From positions 1 to 64,000 of the forward strand of contig JAOAIJ010000015.1 of NCBI GenBank assembly GCA_026414765.1: a DNA stretch of 64,000 bases, in the 5' to 3' direction. The stretch is from Clostridia bacterium. GTDB lineage: Bacteria > Bacillota > Clostridia > Acetivibrionales > DSM-27016. The notes beneath the pieces were generated by a model that was not told the DNA's origin, ran no database searches, and saw only the letters and a list, made by a program, of their open reading frames with translations. The translations under genes were made by a program, and so were the position numbers. Shown here piece after piece: positions 27,481-36,358 of this stretch. Positions within the stretch are counted from its first letter, which is position 1; every line of letters begins with the position of its first letter.

Positions 27481-27992
27481 AGTCAAAGATTTTTATTTAC
27501 ACAATTACCATTTTAATTATTACTATAATACAGTGCACGGTGTTGGATTATATCAGGGTATACAATGTCAAGCCCGACCTTATGATAGTTTTTGTCATAG
27601 CGGTTGCACTCCTGCGGGGCAATGTTGAAGGGGCTGCTATCGGGTTTGTTATGGGACTTCTTCATGATGTGATATCGGGAAAGATTTTGGGTTTTTATTC
27701 TTTATTGGGACTATATCTTGGGTTAATAATAGGGTCTGTAAATAAAAGACTGTACAGAGAAAACTTTCTCGTAATAATTTTCTTTACATTTATTTCATCT
27801 ATTGCATATGAAGGTGGTGTGTATTTCCTTTCAACTCTTACCAACGGAAATGCAGATTTTGTTTATGCTTTTAAAGCTCTGATATTGCCGGAAGCTGTTT
27901 ATAACAGCATTGCATCAATAATTATCTATATTTTGGTTATAAAAATGAACTACAGGTTTGAGGATGTAGGAAAAACAACCCGGAAATACTAA
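27477..27992 (+). CDS. mreD: Rod-shape-determining protein MreD
   Basis: Integral membrane partner of MreC, 171 residues with about five hydrophobic helices (FIYTITILIITIIQCTVLDY, LMIVFVIAVALLRGNVEGAA and others). It overlaps mreC by 4 bases. In many Clostridia the next gene is PBP2 (mrdA); here minC follows after 56 nt. Confidence 0.93.
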   Translation: MKSKIFIYTITILIITIIQCTVLDYIRVYNVKPDLMIVFVIAVALLRGNVEGAAIGFVMGLLHDVISGKILGFYSLLGLYLGLIIGSVNKRLYRENFLVIIFFTFISSIAYEGGVYFLSTLTNGNADFVYAFKALILPEAVYNSIASIIIYILVIKMNYRFEDVGKTTRKY

Positions 27993-28048
27993 TATTTAAG
28001 AGTCAATAGCAATAGTAAAGAATTGTATCATGCGTGGGGGTTAATTCA

Positions 28049-28723
28049 ATGAGTGAAGCTAGTGTTACTTTTAGGGCCACAGTAAATGGTTTGATTATCA
28101 TTATGAGGGAAGAAGACAGTTTTGAAAATATTTACGAACAGATTGAAAAGAAGGTGGCTTCTGCCGGAAAATTTTTTAAGGGGGCAAGTCTTTCCGTAAA
28201 ATACCGTGGGAAGAAACTGAGTAAAGATGAAGAAATAAAAATAAGTGAGCTTATGACTACGAAAACAGGTGCAGAAATCAAGAGCTTTGAAGAGGATGCC
28301 GAAGAGCCTGTAAAAGTTCAAAATCCTGTTCCCGCACAACAAAAGATAAAATTACGCAAATACTTCTTTAACGGCATAGACGAAGGAATTACCAAGTTCT
28401 ACAGGGGAACAGTGCGTTCCGGTCAGTTGATAAACTTTGATGGTAATCTGGTAGTCATAGGTGATGTAAATCCTGGAGGAGAAGTAGTAGCAACAGGCAA
28501 TGTAATTATCATGGGTTCGCTGAGGGGAATAGTTCATGCAGGGGCTGATGGTAATAAGTCTGCTATTGTAGTAGCATTTAATCTGCAGCCTACACAACTT
28601 AGAATCGCGGACGTTATTACCCGCTCACCGGATGAGAAATCAAACAAGGGAGCTTCTATTCCGGAGTTGGCGTACGTAAAGGATGATACGGTATATATAG
28701 AGAGATTTCTTCCACAAAGGTAG
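28049..28723 (+). CDS. minC: Septum site-determining protein MinC
   Basis: Inhibitor of FtsZ ring assembly, 224 residues. N-terminal domain about 1-95; C-terminal beta-helix about 115-220 with the family pattern VRSGQLINFDGNLVVIGDVN, PGGEVVATGNVIIMGSLRG. ATG 28049 has a GGGGG Shine-Dalgarno (28035-28039); GTG 28034 is inside it. A 199-nt gap with its own promoter separates it from minD. Confidence 0.95.
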   Translation: MSEASVTFRATVNGLIIIMREEDSFENIYEQIEKKVASAGKFFKGASLSVKYRGKKLSKDEEIKISELMTTKTGAEIKSFEEDAEEPVKVQNPVPAQQKIKLRKYFFNGIDEGITKFYRGTVRSGQLINFDGNLVVIGDVNPGGEVVATGNVIIMGSLRGIVHAGADGNKSAIVVAFNLQPTQLRIADVITRSPDEKSNKGASIPELAYVKDDTVYIERFLPQR

Positions 28724-28761
28724 GCCGGCCTGAAGATATGTCTGCATCCAGTCATTATTAA

Positions 28762-28790
28762 TTGACAAATGTATAAAAGAAATATATATT
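28762..28790 (+). promoter_or_regulatory. Internal promoter for minDE
   Basis: TTGACA (28762-28767), 17-bp spacer, TATATT (28785-28790). It allows minD and minE to be expressed apart from the mre-minC genes. Confidence 0.8.
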
Positions 28791-28846
28791 TTATTTATGA
28801 GCTTATAGACATTACATAATATTTAAATAAATCTGTGGTTTGCAGG

Positions 28847-28883
28847 GATATTGGATGTTAACATTCACTGATTGTCCAATATC
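28847..28883. repeat. 9-bp inverted repeat in the minD leader
   Basis: GATATTGGA (28847-28855) and TCCAATATC (28875-28883) are perfectly complementary and enclose 19 nt. No T run follows, so a regulatory hairpin or protein site is more likely than a terminator. Confidence 0.5.
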
Positions 28884-28922
28884 GGCTGTTAATTTTCAAC
28901 TAATTTCGGGGGGTAAGTATAA

Positions 28923-29723
28923 ATGGGAGAAGTCATTGTAATAACTTCCGGTAAGGGTGGAGTAGGGAAGACTACTACAACCGCTAATATTGGTACAGGC
29001 TTGGCTTTACAAGGCAAGAAGGTTGTATTGATAGATACCGATATCGGGTTAAGAAATCTGGATGTAGTTATGGGTCTTGAAAACAGGATAGTTTATGACC
29101 TGGTTGACGTTGTGGAAGGTACATGCAGAATAAAGCAAGCATTGATCAAGGATAAACGTTATGAAAACCTTTATCTCTTACCGGCTGCACAGACAAGGGA
29201 CAAGTCCGCAGTATCTCCGGAACAGATGATAAAGCTTTGTGATGAACTGAAAGAGGAATTTGACTATATATTAGTAGATTGCCCTGCAGGTATTGAGCAG
29301 GGATTTAAAAATGCTATTGCAGGTGCAAGTAGAGCTATTGTTGTTACGACTCCTGAAGTTTCTGCGGTTAGAGATGCAGATAGAATAATAGGATTGCTTG
29401 AAGCTAATGAACTGAGGAACCCCAAGCTGCTGGTAAACAGGGTAAGAATAGACATGGTAAAACGCGGTGATATGATGAATATAGATGATATCATCGATAT
29501 TCTTGCGATAGACCTTATAGGGGTAGTTCCGGATGATGAAAAAATTGTCGTATCTACAAATAAAGGTGAACCTGCGGTAACCGATAATAAATCATTAGCC
29601 GGACAAGCATACAGAAATATTACAAAAAGAGTGATGGGTGAGGATATTCCTTTACTTGAGCTTGAAGCAGATGAAGGCATTGTATTTAAACTAAAAAAAC
29701 TTTTTGGTTTAAAAACCACTTAA
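28923..29723 (+). CDS. minD: Septum site-determining ATPase MinD
   Basis: Membrane-binding ATPase of 266 residues that recruits MinC. Deviant Walker A GKGGVGKTT (10-18), switch I DIGLRNLDVV, switch II DCPAGIEQG, and a C-terminal amphipathic membrane-targeting helix (IVFKLKKLFGL). Followed by minE 13 nt downstream with AAAGGGGGG as ribosome-binding site. Confidence 0.98.
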   Translation: MGEVIVITSGKGGVGKTTTTANIGTGLALQGKKVVLIDTDIGLRNLDVVMGLENRIVYDLVDVVEGTCRIKQALIKDKRYENLYLLPAAQTRDKSAVSPEQMIKLCDELKEEFDYILVDCPAGIEQGFKNAIAGASRAIVVTTPEVSAVRDADRIIGLLEANELRNPKLLVNRVRIDMVKRGDMMNIDDIIDILAIDLIGVVPDDEKIVVSTNKGEPAVTDNKSLAGQAYRNITKRVMGEDIPLLELEADEGIVFKLKKLFGLKTT

Positions 29724-29736
29724 AGGGGGGATAAGT

Positions 29737-30021
29737 ATGTTGCTGGATTTATCAAAGTTATTTGGAAGGTCTAAAAACTCAAAAGATGTAGCCAAAGAAA
29801 GGTTGAAACTCGTACTTATCCACGATAGAGCAAATGTTTCGCCACAATTTCTAGAGATGGTGAAAGGTGAGATAATTAAAGTTATATCAAACTATATGGA
29901 TATAGAAGAAAGTGAGCTGGATATTCAACTCACCAGGACAAAAAGCGAGGAAGGTGACAGAACAGTTCCCGCTTTGGTGGCAAACATTCCTATTAAAAAA
30001 GTTAAAGACAGTGGAAAATAG
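29737..30021 (+). CDS. minE: Division topological specificity factor MinE
   Basis: A 94-residue protein that drives MinD oscillation. The N-terminal amphipathic segment (MLLDLSKLFGRSKNSKDVAK) and anti-MinCD region ERLKLVLIHDRANVSP (about 22-37) are clear, followed by the dimerisation beta strand. Its presence implies an oscillating Min system rather than the DivIVA-anchored one. Confidence 0.97.
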   Translation: MLLDLSKLFGRSKNSKDVAKERLKLVLIHDRANVSPQFLEMVKGEIIKVISNYMDIEESELDIQLTRTKSEEGDRTVPALVANIPIKKVKDSGK

Positions 30022-30028
30022 AAACACT

Positions 30029-30063
30029 AAAAAAAGACCGGTTTATATAAACCGGTCTTTTTT
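30029..30063 (+). terminator. Bidirectional terminator between minE and ykuS-like gene
   Basis: A 17-bp, nearly loopless palindrome containing AAAGACCGGTTTA with T7 downstream. On the minus strand it reaches the stop codon of the next gene (30062-30064). Confidence 0.93.
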
Positions 30064-30319
30064 ATTCAAATTTCTTTTGCAACTCGTGATATACCTGCTC
30101 AGCAGTCAATCCCTTTGCATTTATTACAACAGCCTTGCTGTTTGTATCGCTTATTCCCATAAAGTTGGTGTCTATTCCTGTGACAATGAATGCGTCATAA
30201 TTTTTATCAGACTTGATTATCTGCTCACCGAAATTTATACTATCAACACTGTATCCCTTATTGGACAAAAAGTCCTTAATCGGTGTAAGATTAGGCTCTA
30301 TAGCTATCTTTTGTTTCAT
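30062..30319 (-). CDS. UPF0180 family protein (YkuS-like)
   Basis: An 85-residue protein, MKQKIAIEPNLTPIKDFLSN at the start and VYHELQKKFE at the end, with the family pattern DAFIVTGIDTNFMGI. Length fits the family (about 80). ATG 30319 follows a strong GGAGGTG. Function unknown. It converges on minE. Confidence 0.88.
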   Translation of the reverse strand: MKQKIAIEPNLTPIKDFLSNKGYSVDSINFGEQIIKSDKNYDAFIVTGIDTNFMGISDTNSKAVVINAKGLTAEQVYHELQKKFE

Positions 30320-30542
30320 AAAACTCACCTCCTCCAATATTATCTGTTTCAGCGGATTAATATATTCACTCACTAAAAAAAACTTATTTCCCAATAATAA
30401 AAGTTTTTGCTATTTATATAAATCAATGATAATAAATCTCTCCTCTTAAAAATATAAATAATATAAAACCGTTTTATGAAATTTTATACCTTTGCTGCTT
30501 TAACTTAAAACATGAATGAACAAGAGAGAAGGAAGTGGAATT

Positions 30543-31406
30543 ATGGATGAGACAGTATCCAGGTCAAGGTATTCGCACAGAAGTACACCTGTAAGAAGAA
30601 GGAAAAAGAGTATAAGGGAAACAAATACTTTCTTCGAAAATTTTATGAGACAGGTAGTTTTTGCTTTGGTTATCCTGGCAGTTGTGGGTATTACTAAGAG
30701 TGTAAATACGCAGGTAACAAATTTTTTATGTGACAAATTCAAAGCTGTTATTTCGCATGATATAAAAGTAAAGGAAATATACTATGAGGCTAACGACTTC
30801 CTCGACAAGATTTTAAATAAGGAGGGCAGAGAGACTACCGGAGAGGGTAAGATTGATGAAATCAATACAGAAGATGGTATTTCATCCCGGTATGCAAATG
30901 ATTCCTCTGGTACTGCTGCTGAAAGTAATGAGGATGCGGAGATTGCAGATAAAGATGCTGTCAAGCAGTCTGCTGAAGACACTGATGAATTAATAGAGGC
31001 AGTCAAAGAAAAACATTCATTCACAACTCCGGTTTTGGGAACTGTAACTTCAGGCTTTGGAATGAGGATACATCCGGCGTTTAAAAATGAATCCTTTCAT
31101 ACCGGCATTGATATAGAAGCTGAGAAAGGTGTACCGATAAAGGCTGCTTTGGATGGCAACGTGATAGAAGCCGGCAGTTCTAAAGTTTATGGCAAATACA
31201 TAAAAGTTGAACATGGTGATGGTATAGTGACACTTTACGGCCATTGTTCGCAGCTACTTGTAAAAAAAGGCCAGAAAGTTGCGAAAGGGAAAACTATAGC
31301 AAAAGTAGGCAATACAGGTGTAGCGGTAGGAACACACCTGCACTTTGAAGTGTGGAAGGAGGGTAAGCCTCTGGATCCCAGTGAGTTTATTGAGGTTCCC
31401 GGTTAG
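30543..31406 (+). CDS. M23 metallopeptidase-domain membrane protein, SpoIVFA-like
   Basis: A 287-residue protein with a basic N-terminus (SRYSHRSTPVRRRKKS), one membrane helix (about 36-54), an acidic linker (about 95-160) and a C-terminal LytM/M23 domain (about 165-285) with FHTGIDIEAEKG, GDGIVTLYGHCSQL and HLHFEVWKEG. All zinc ligands are kept. It directly precedes an M50 protease gene with no gap, the arrangement of spoIVFA-spoIVFB, where FA holds the protease inactive until engulfment signalling. ATG 30543 is supported by AGAAGGA upstream. Confidence 0.85.
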   Translation: MDETVSRSRYSHRSTPVRRRKKSIRETNTFFENFMRQVVFALVILAVVGITKSVNTQVTNFLCDKFKAVISHDIKVKEIYYEANDFLDKILNKEGRETTGEGKIDEINTEDGISSRYANDSSGTAAESNEDAEIADKDAVKQSAEDTDELIEAVKEKHSFTTPVLGTVTSGFGMRIHPAFKNESFHTGIDIEAEKGVPIKAALDGNVIEAGSSKVYGKYIKVEHGDGIVTLYGHCSQLLVKKGQKVAKGKTIAKVGNTGVAVGTHLHFEVWKEGKPLDPSEFIEVPG

Positions 31407-32309
31407 GTGAAAAGAGAATTAAGCTTTAAGGTTGGAGACATTAATATACTATTTGACTGTCTGATTATGGTGGTTATTTTTATAATGCTGGCTACCGGGT
31501 ATTTATTGGAATTTTTCATTATACTGGCCAGCATTTTTTTGCATGAACTTGGACATATATTAACAGCAGTACGTTTTGGGTGTAAAATCACATTTTTAAA
31601 GATACTTCCCATAGGCATGAATGCTGTGGTGGATACAGATATATGCAGTCGGAGTGAAAGAGTTTTGATTGATATCAGTGGGCCATTAATAAATATTTTG
31701 TTGGCTTTTTTTTCTTTTATTGCATACATATGCTGCATACCGTTTAAAAGCATCTGGCATTTTCTCATGCTCGCCAACATATACCTTGCCCTGTTCAATC
31801 TGCTTCCGGTAATGCCGCTTGATGGGGGGAGGATACTAAAGGATATACTGATTGAAGTATTTGGAATTTTTTTTACAAACAGGCTTATAAAATATCTTTC
31901 AATTTGTTTTTCTTTTGTTGTAATATCAGCTGGGATTTGTCAACTTACGCAAGAAACCAGCAATTTCAGTTTAGTTGTTATAGGATTTTATATATTAACA
32001 TCCAGCTTTAAAGGAATGGAGGCAGCAATAATGAATATAAAGAATGTTATCTACAGGCGTTCGCGACTGTTGAAAAAGGGAATTTATCAGGCAAGAGACC
32101 TTGTTGTGGTTAGAAACATGCATTTGAGTGATATTATAAAAAATCTTGATTTCGACAGGTTTCACATAATTCATGTGCTTGACGATGAGCTGAAGCTGAT
32201 AAAAACTTTTACCGAACATGAAGTTATAGAAGGTATACTGAGACATAGCTCTGAGTTGACTTTTGGGGAATTCATAGAAAAAGACTACAGCAGTAATTGC
32301 AGCAAGTAA
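31407..32309 (+). CDS. spoIVFB: M50 intramembrane metalloprotease, SpoIVFB-like
   Basis: Site-2-type protease expected to cleave pro-sigma-K in the mother cell. The 300-residue protein has HELGH at 46-50 in the second helix and NLLPVMPLDGGRI (about 131-143) carrying the third zinc ligand. About six helices are followed by a C-terminal CBS-like region (about 225-300). GTG 31407 starts immediately after the preceding stop, so translation is coupled. sigK is not in the window. Confidence 0.87.
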   Translation: MKRELSFKVGDINILFDCLIMVVIFIMLATGYLLEFFIILASIFLHELGHILTAVRFGCKITFLKILPIGMNAVVDTDICSRSERVLIDISGPLINILLAFFSFIAYICCIPFKSIWHFLMLANIYLALFNLLPVMPLDGGRILKDILIEVFGIFFTNRLIKYLSICFSFVVISAGICQLTQETSNFSLVVIGFYILTSSFKGMEAAIMNIKNVIYRRSRLLKKGIYQARDLVVVRNMHLSDIIKNLDFDRFHIIHVLDDELKLIKTFTEHEVIEGILRHSSELTFGEFIEKDYSSNCSK

Positions 32310-32399
32310 AAGTTTGAAGAGTGTTTAAAAAAGTATTAATTTGATGAAAAATCAGTTATAATGTAAAACATAACTGCTATTTACAAAGGATGAAGGGGC

Positions 32400-33401
32400 A
32401 TGTCAAAAAGAATTGTGTTCACAATACTGATAGGTGCTGTAATTGTAATTACATATACGGCATTTTCATTTTTGAAAATCAGAGCTAATAGGCAATTACC
32501 TGTGTTTGTTAATAAATATGATGAAGACAGATCTGTAAAATTCCCTGAGACTATAGAAGACTCAATAAAAAAAGAAAAGGCACTGAAAGAACTTGCAGAA
32601 GCAATAAAAAAGCAGGAAGAGGGCTTGCCGGACAAGGAAGAAAAAAATACAGATGATGAGAGCCGGCAGGACAGTCCAGATAGTTGTAAGGTACTGGATT
32701 ATGAAAAGCTTAAGACTCTGAGCGCTACAAGACTTGCGTGGTGGATAAAGCTGAACAGTGAGCACAAGCCTACGACAATATCTCAGGACATTCAGGATAT
32801 GATATCTGAATATGACGGTATATATATAGGTGACATATCTCAGAAAAAAATTTATCTCACATTTGATGAGGGATATGAAAACGGATACACCTCAAAGATC
32901 CTTAATACATTAAAGGAAAATAGCGTAAAAGCAGCTTTTTTTGTTACAAGTCCATATATAAAAGGGAATTCCGGCTTGGTTAAGAGAATGATTGATGAAG
33001 GTCATGTAGTGGGTAATCACACTATGCGCCATCCAAGTCTTCCTTCACTAAAAGCAGCTGAATTGGAAAATGAGCTTTTGGGACTGGAAAAACAATTTAA
33101 AGAAATGTTTGGTACAGGTTTCAAGTATATGAGGCCACCTAGAGGTGAATATAGTGAAAGAGTTCTTGCGGCAAGCAAACAGTTAGGATATAAAACAGCC
33201 TTCTGGAGTTATGCATATAAGGATTTTGACGTAAGCGACCAGAAGGGGGCAGATTATGCATATAAAAAGGTAATGGACAATTTGCATAATGGAGCAGTAA
33301 TACTTCTTCATGCAGTCTCAAAAGATAATGCAGATGCTCTGGACAGAATCATAAAGGATGCTAAATCGCAAGGATATGAGTTTAGTCCCTTTGATCTGTA
33401 A
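32400..33401 (+). CDS. Polysaccharide deacetylase, PdaA-like
   Basis: A 333-residue protein with an N-terminal anchor (about 4-24), a charged linker, and a NodB-type deacetylase domain (about 135-330). The metal/catalytic motifs are TFDEGYENG, GNHTMRHPS, RPPRGEYS and ILLHAVSKDN. The form TFDEGYENG matches PdaA, which removes acetyl groups from muramic acid to make spore-cortex muramic-delta-lactam. Location behind spoIVF genes supports a sporulation role. GGATGAAGGGG precedes ATG 32400. Confidence 0.88.
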   Translation: MSKRIVFTILIGAVIVITYTAFSFLKIRANRQLPVFVNKYDEDRSVKFPETIEDSIKKEKALKELAEAIKKQEEGLPDKEEKNTDDESRQDSPDSCKVLDYEKLKTLSATRLAWWIKLNSEHKPTTISQDIQDMISEYDGIYIGDISQKKIYLTFDEGYENGYTSKILNTLKENSVKAAFFVTSPYIKGNSGLVKRMIDEGHVVGNHTMRHPSLPSLKAAELENELLGLEKQFKEMFGTGFKYMRPPRGEYSERVLAASKQLGYKTAFWSYAYKDFDVSDQKGADYAYKKVMDNLHNGAVILLHAVSKDNADALDRIIKDAKSQGYEFSPFDL

Positions 33402-33485
33402 AATAAATTCCAACTCTACAGTAATTTCCGGAATAGAAATCATCCATATGTGGAAAATAGGAGTAAAGCATGCAAAGGAAGGTTG

Positions 33486-34868
33486 ATGCAATTGAAAGGC
33501 ATGATGTTTACTCTTGGAGATGTTGATGGCTTAAGTAGAAAAAGTGTAACAGAGCTTTATAAAAAATACCTGAATTCGGGATTTGTGACTCTGGCGTCAC
33601 TGATTAATTTTGATAAAATCTATCTAAAGGCTGAGGGCAGTATCATAACAGATGAGCAAGGCAACAGGTATATAGATTTTCTCGGGGGTTACGGTGCGTT
33701 AAATGTTGGGCACAACCACCCTGAGATATTGCAGGGATTGGAAAAGGTAAAGGAAAAGCCTAATATTCTGCAAGCAGGCTTGAATCCATATGCAGCTGCA
33801 CTGGCATCCAATCTGGCAGTGATGAACGATGGAGTGCTGAATCGTTCATTTTTCTGCAATAGTGGAGCTGAAGCTGTAGAGGGAGCGCTAAAAATGGCTA
33901 GGGCGGCTACGGGCAGAACAAAGATAGTTTATTGCAAAAACTCATTTCATGGAAAAACCTTCGGAGCCTTGTCTGTAACAGGCAGGAAAAAATACAGGGA
34001 ATGCTTTAATCCTCTCTTGCCCGGGTGCGAAGAAGCAGCATTTGGGGATATCGATGAGCTTGATGATAAACTGAATAAAAAAGATGTTGCAGGTTTTATT
34101 GTGGAGCCCATACAGGGAGAAGGCGGGGTTCTGATCCCTCCGGAAGGTTATCTGAAAGCAGCAAGAGAGTTGTGTACACTTCATGGGACACTTATGATTA
34201 TTGATGAGATACAAACCGGGTTGGGAAGAACAGGAAGAATGTTTGCATATGAGCATGATAATATAATGCCTGACATCATATGTCTTGCAAAATCCTTAAG
34301 CGGTGGCATTATGCCGATAGGAGCATTCGTAACCAAAGATGAGATTTATCATAAGGCGTATGGAGGTATGGAAAAATGCCTGCTGCACACTTCAACATTT
34401 GGGGGGAATACATATTCATGCGCTGCAGGTCTTGCTGCCATTGAGGTTATTTATAAGGAAAATCTTATCCATGAAGCAAAGAAGAAGGGAGAGTATCTCT
34501 TAGAAAAACTGGCCGTACTAAAACAAAAGTACGATATGGTAAAAGATATACGAGGCAAAGGTCTTTTGTTAGGCATAGAATTTAATAACAAAACGTCAAG
34601 ATTTTTAAATGCTTTGACAAAAGGGAATCTGGACAATATATCGAAAGAATACTTTGCTTCCCTGGTGGCAGGAAAACTTCTGACTGAATATGGAATACTT
34701 ACTGCGTATACGCTTAATAACCCAAATGTCATAAGGATTGAACCGCCTCTAAATATAAGCTATAAACACCTGGATAGGCTTGTGGAGGCTCTGGAAGGTA
34801 TTTTAAAGGACAATAAAGGTTTTATCGGTATGGCTCTGGGGAATGTAAAAAATATGGTTAGAACGTAA
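33486..34868 (+). CDS. Class III PLP aminotransferase (putrescine/ornithine type)
   Basis: A 460-residue fold-type I aminotransferase. Motifs: FLGGYGALNVGHNHP, the PLP phosphate-binding FCNSGAEAVEGALKMAR, SFHGKTFGALSVTG, EPIQGEGGV, IIDEIQTGLGRTG and the lysine in CLAKSLSGG. An N-terminal extension of about 35 residues resembles putrescine aminotransferase (PatA). Substrate cannot be fixed from sequence; putrescine, ornithine or N-acetylornithine are possible. ATG 33486 with AAAGGA upstream is chosen; TTG 33492 is also possible. Confidence 0.85.
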   Translation: MQLKGMMFTLGDVDGLSRKSVTELYKKYLNSGFVTLASLINFDKIYLKAEGSIITDEQGNRYIDFLGGYGALNVGHNHPEILQGLEKVKEKPNILQAGLNPYAAALASNLAVMNDGVLNRSFFCNSGAEAVEGALKMARAATGRTKIVYCKNSFHGKTFGALSVTGRKKYRECFNPLLPGCEEAAFGDIDELDDKLNKKDVAGFIVEPIQGEGGVLIPPEGYLKAARELCTLHGTLMIIDEIQTGLGRTGRMFAYEHDNIMPDIICLAKSLSGGIMPIGAFVTKDEIYHKAYGGMEKCLLHTSTFGGNTYSCAAGLAAIEVIYKENLIHEAKKKGEYLLEKLAVLKQKYDMVKDIRGKGLLLGIEFNNKTSRFLNALTKGNLDNISKEYFASLVAGKLLTEYGILTAYTLNNPNVIRIEPPLNISYKHLDRLVEALEGILKDNKGFIGMALGNVKNMVRT

Positions 34869-34871
34869 AAC

Positions 34872-34899
34872 AAGGGCAGTTTTGACTGCCCTTTGTATT
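34872..34899 (+). terminator. Terminator after the aminotransferase gene
   Basis: AAGGGCAG (34872-34879) pairs with CTGCCCTT (34886-34893), loop of 6, then a short T-rich tail. Confidence 0.75.
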
Positions 34900-34965
34900 A
34901 CTTATCCTGTTTACAATAAATGTATCCGTGTTTTATTCATAGAATGACTATCATAGCTCCTAGAG

Positions 34966-35829
34966 TCAATTGAGTCCTGCCTGTTCCAATATTTCTCTTG
35001 TAGATTTCTTCCTGTTCATTGTATATAAATGAACGCCCGGTGCTCCGTTTGCTATCAGGTCTCTGATTTGTCCGGCTGCATATTCTACTCCTGCTTTTCT
35101 TAAGTCCTCTGCGTTATCAGAATACTTATCTATCATAAGTACAAGCTTTGCAGGGATTGAACAGCCGCTTTTTGCTGTCATTACCTTAATATTGGTATTA
35201 AATATCGGCATTATCCCAGGCATAATAGGGCAAGAAATGCCTATGGAAGCAGCCTTCTCGATAAAATCATAATATAATCTGTTATCGAAGAAAAATTGTG
35301 TCAAAAGAAAGCTTACTCCCTCGTCAACTTTATTCTTTAAGTTTCTCAGATCATCTCTCAGGAGTCTGCATTCGGGATGTCCTTCAAGATAAGCAGCCGC
35401 AGCTATACAGAAATCATTTTTGCTCTTGATATGCTTTATAAGCTCATTGGCATATTTATATACATTTTTACTGAAGTCGAAATCAGGTTGGTTTACAGGA
35501 GCATCCCCTCTTAATGCCAATATGTTTTCCAGTTTGTGTTCCTTCATTAGCTCAAGCATGTTGTCAATCTCTTCACAAGAATGACCTACACAAGTAAAAT
35601 GAGCCATACTCTCAATACCGTATTCATTCTTTATCTTTGAAGCGATTTCTACAGTTCTGCCTTTCTGGCTTCCTCCGGCTCCATATGTAACACTGATGTA
35701 ATCAGGTCTTAAGGACTTAAACTCTTCAAGGGAATCGAAAATGCTTTCAAGCGGTACATCCGGTTTTGGTGGAAACATTTCAAAAGCCAGTACCGGTTTT
35801 TTTGTCTTGAAAATATCTATAATTTTCAT
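34966..35829 (-). CDS. metF: Methylenetetrahydrofolate reductase
   Basis: FAD enzyme reducing 5,10-methylene-THF to methyl-THF for methionine synthesis or acetyl-CoA metabolism. The 287-residue TIM barrel has FEMFPPKP near the N-terminus, DYISVTYGAGGS, LRGDAPV and the HLYTMNR segment close to the C-terminus. It is a single minus-strand gene with its own promoter. No S-box leader was found upstream, and no metV partner is adjacent. Confidence 0.95.
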   Translation of the reverse strand: MKIIDIFKTKKPVLAFEMFPPKPDVPLESIFDSLEEFKSLRPDYISVTYGAGGSQKGRTVEIASKIKNEYGIESMAHFTCVGHSCEEIDNMLELMKEHKLENILALRGDAPVNQPDFDFSKNVYKYANELIKHIKSKNDFCIAAAAYLEGHPECRLLRDDLRNLKNKVDEGVSFLLTQFFFDNRLYYDFIEKAASIGISCPIMPGIMPIFNTNIKVMTAKSGCSIPAKLVLMIDKYSDNAEDLRKAGVEYAAGQIRDLIANGAPGVHLYTMNRKKSTREILEQAGLN

Positions 35830-35935
35830 CTATTATCTTGCCTCCACTTCACTTTATCAAATTAATTATACGATTGAATAAATAAAAATACAATGCAACA
35901 AACATTTTGTGATGTTTATTTGGTTACTTAAAGTT

Positions 35936-35963
35936 ATTATAACATAATATTAAATTCAGTCAA
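35936..35963 (-). promoter_or_regulatory. Promoter of metF
   Basis: On the minus strand TTGACT (35958-35963), 16-bp spacer, TATAAT (35936-35941). Confidence 0.7.
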
Positions 35964-36022
35964 GTACAATTAAATGCAACTAAATACAATTAAACAAAAT
36001 TTGCTGACTAAACAAAATACTA

Positions 36023-36051
36023 TTGAAGTAATGCACATTTTCCAGTACAAT
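36023..36051 (+). promoter_or_regulatory. Promoter of the symporter leader RNA
   Basis: TTGAAG (36023-36028), 17-bp spacer, TACAAT (36046-36051). Transcription should start near 36058, about 300 nt before the first coding gene. Confidence 0.72.
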
Positions 36052-36057
36052 AAATTT

Positions 36058-36340
36058 AAGTAGAATGGTATTAAGGTAGGTTAAGTGTAATAATTAGCGG
36101 CACACTCAGGGACTGGATTCGGGAAATATTCTCCTGCATCTTACAAGGTTACTCGGTCCTTTTATGTGTTTATTATTGGAATTCATTGATACCCTCTATA
36201 CAGGGTATTTTTTTATTGTAAAGATCCTAATGCCGAAAAGTGGTGCGACCACCTTTGGCTTTTATAAACAGTTTTGTTTTTCAAATGTTCGTGGAGTACG
36301 CGAGTTTGTGTAAAGTGAAACTTCAGGCTCTAAGATTATT
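36058..36340 (+). promoter_or_regulatory. Structured leader RNA with intrinsic terminator (putative riboswitch/attenuator)
   Basis: Nested helices can form: AATAAT 36089-36094 with ATTATT 36172-36177, ACAC 36102-36105 with GTGT 36166-36169, and GGACTG 36110-36115 with CGGTCC 36154-36159. A terminator (ATACCCT 36189-36195 with AGGGTAT 36202-36208, then T7) follows at once. Beyond it, a second hairpin centred on GTGGT-GCG-ACCAC (36240-36252) is extended by GCC/GGC pairs. This looks like an aptamer plus expression platform. It does not match the SAM-I, T-box, TPP, FMN, cobalamin, glycine or c-di-GMP-I consensus as I remember them. Confidence 0.6.
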
Positions 36341-36358
36341 ATGAGAGGAGGAGTTAAT

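Noticed and set aside
36058-36340. SAM-I or T-box identity for the symporter leader
   Set aside because: AGGGACTGG recalls part of the SAM-I core, but the following GGCAACC and other conserved blocks are missing; no T-box UGGNACCGCG sequence is present.
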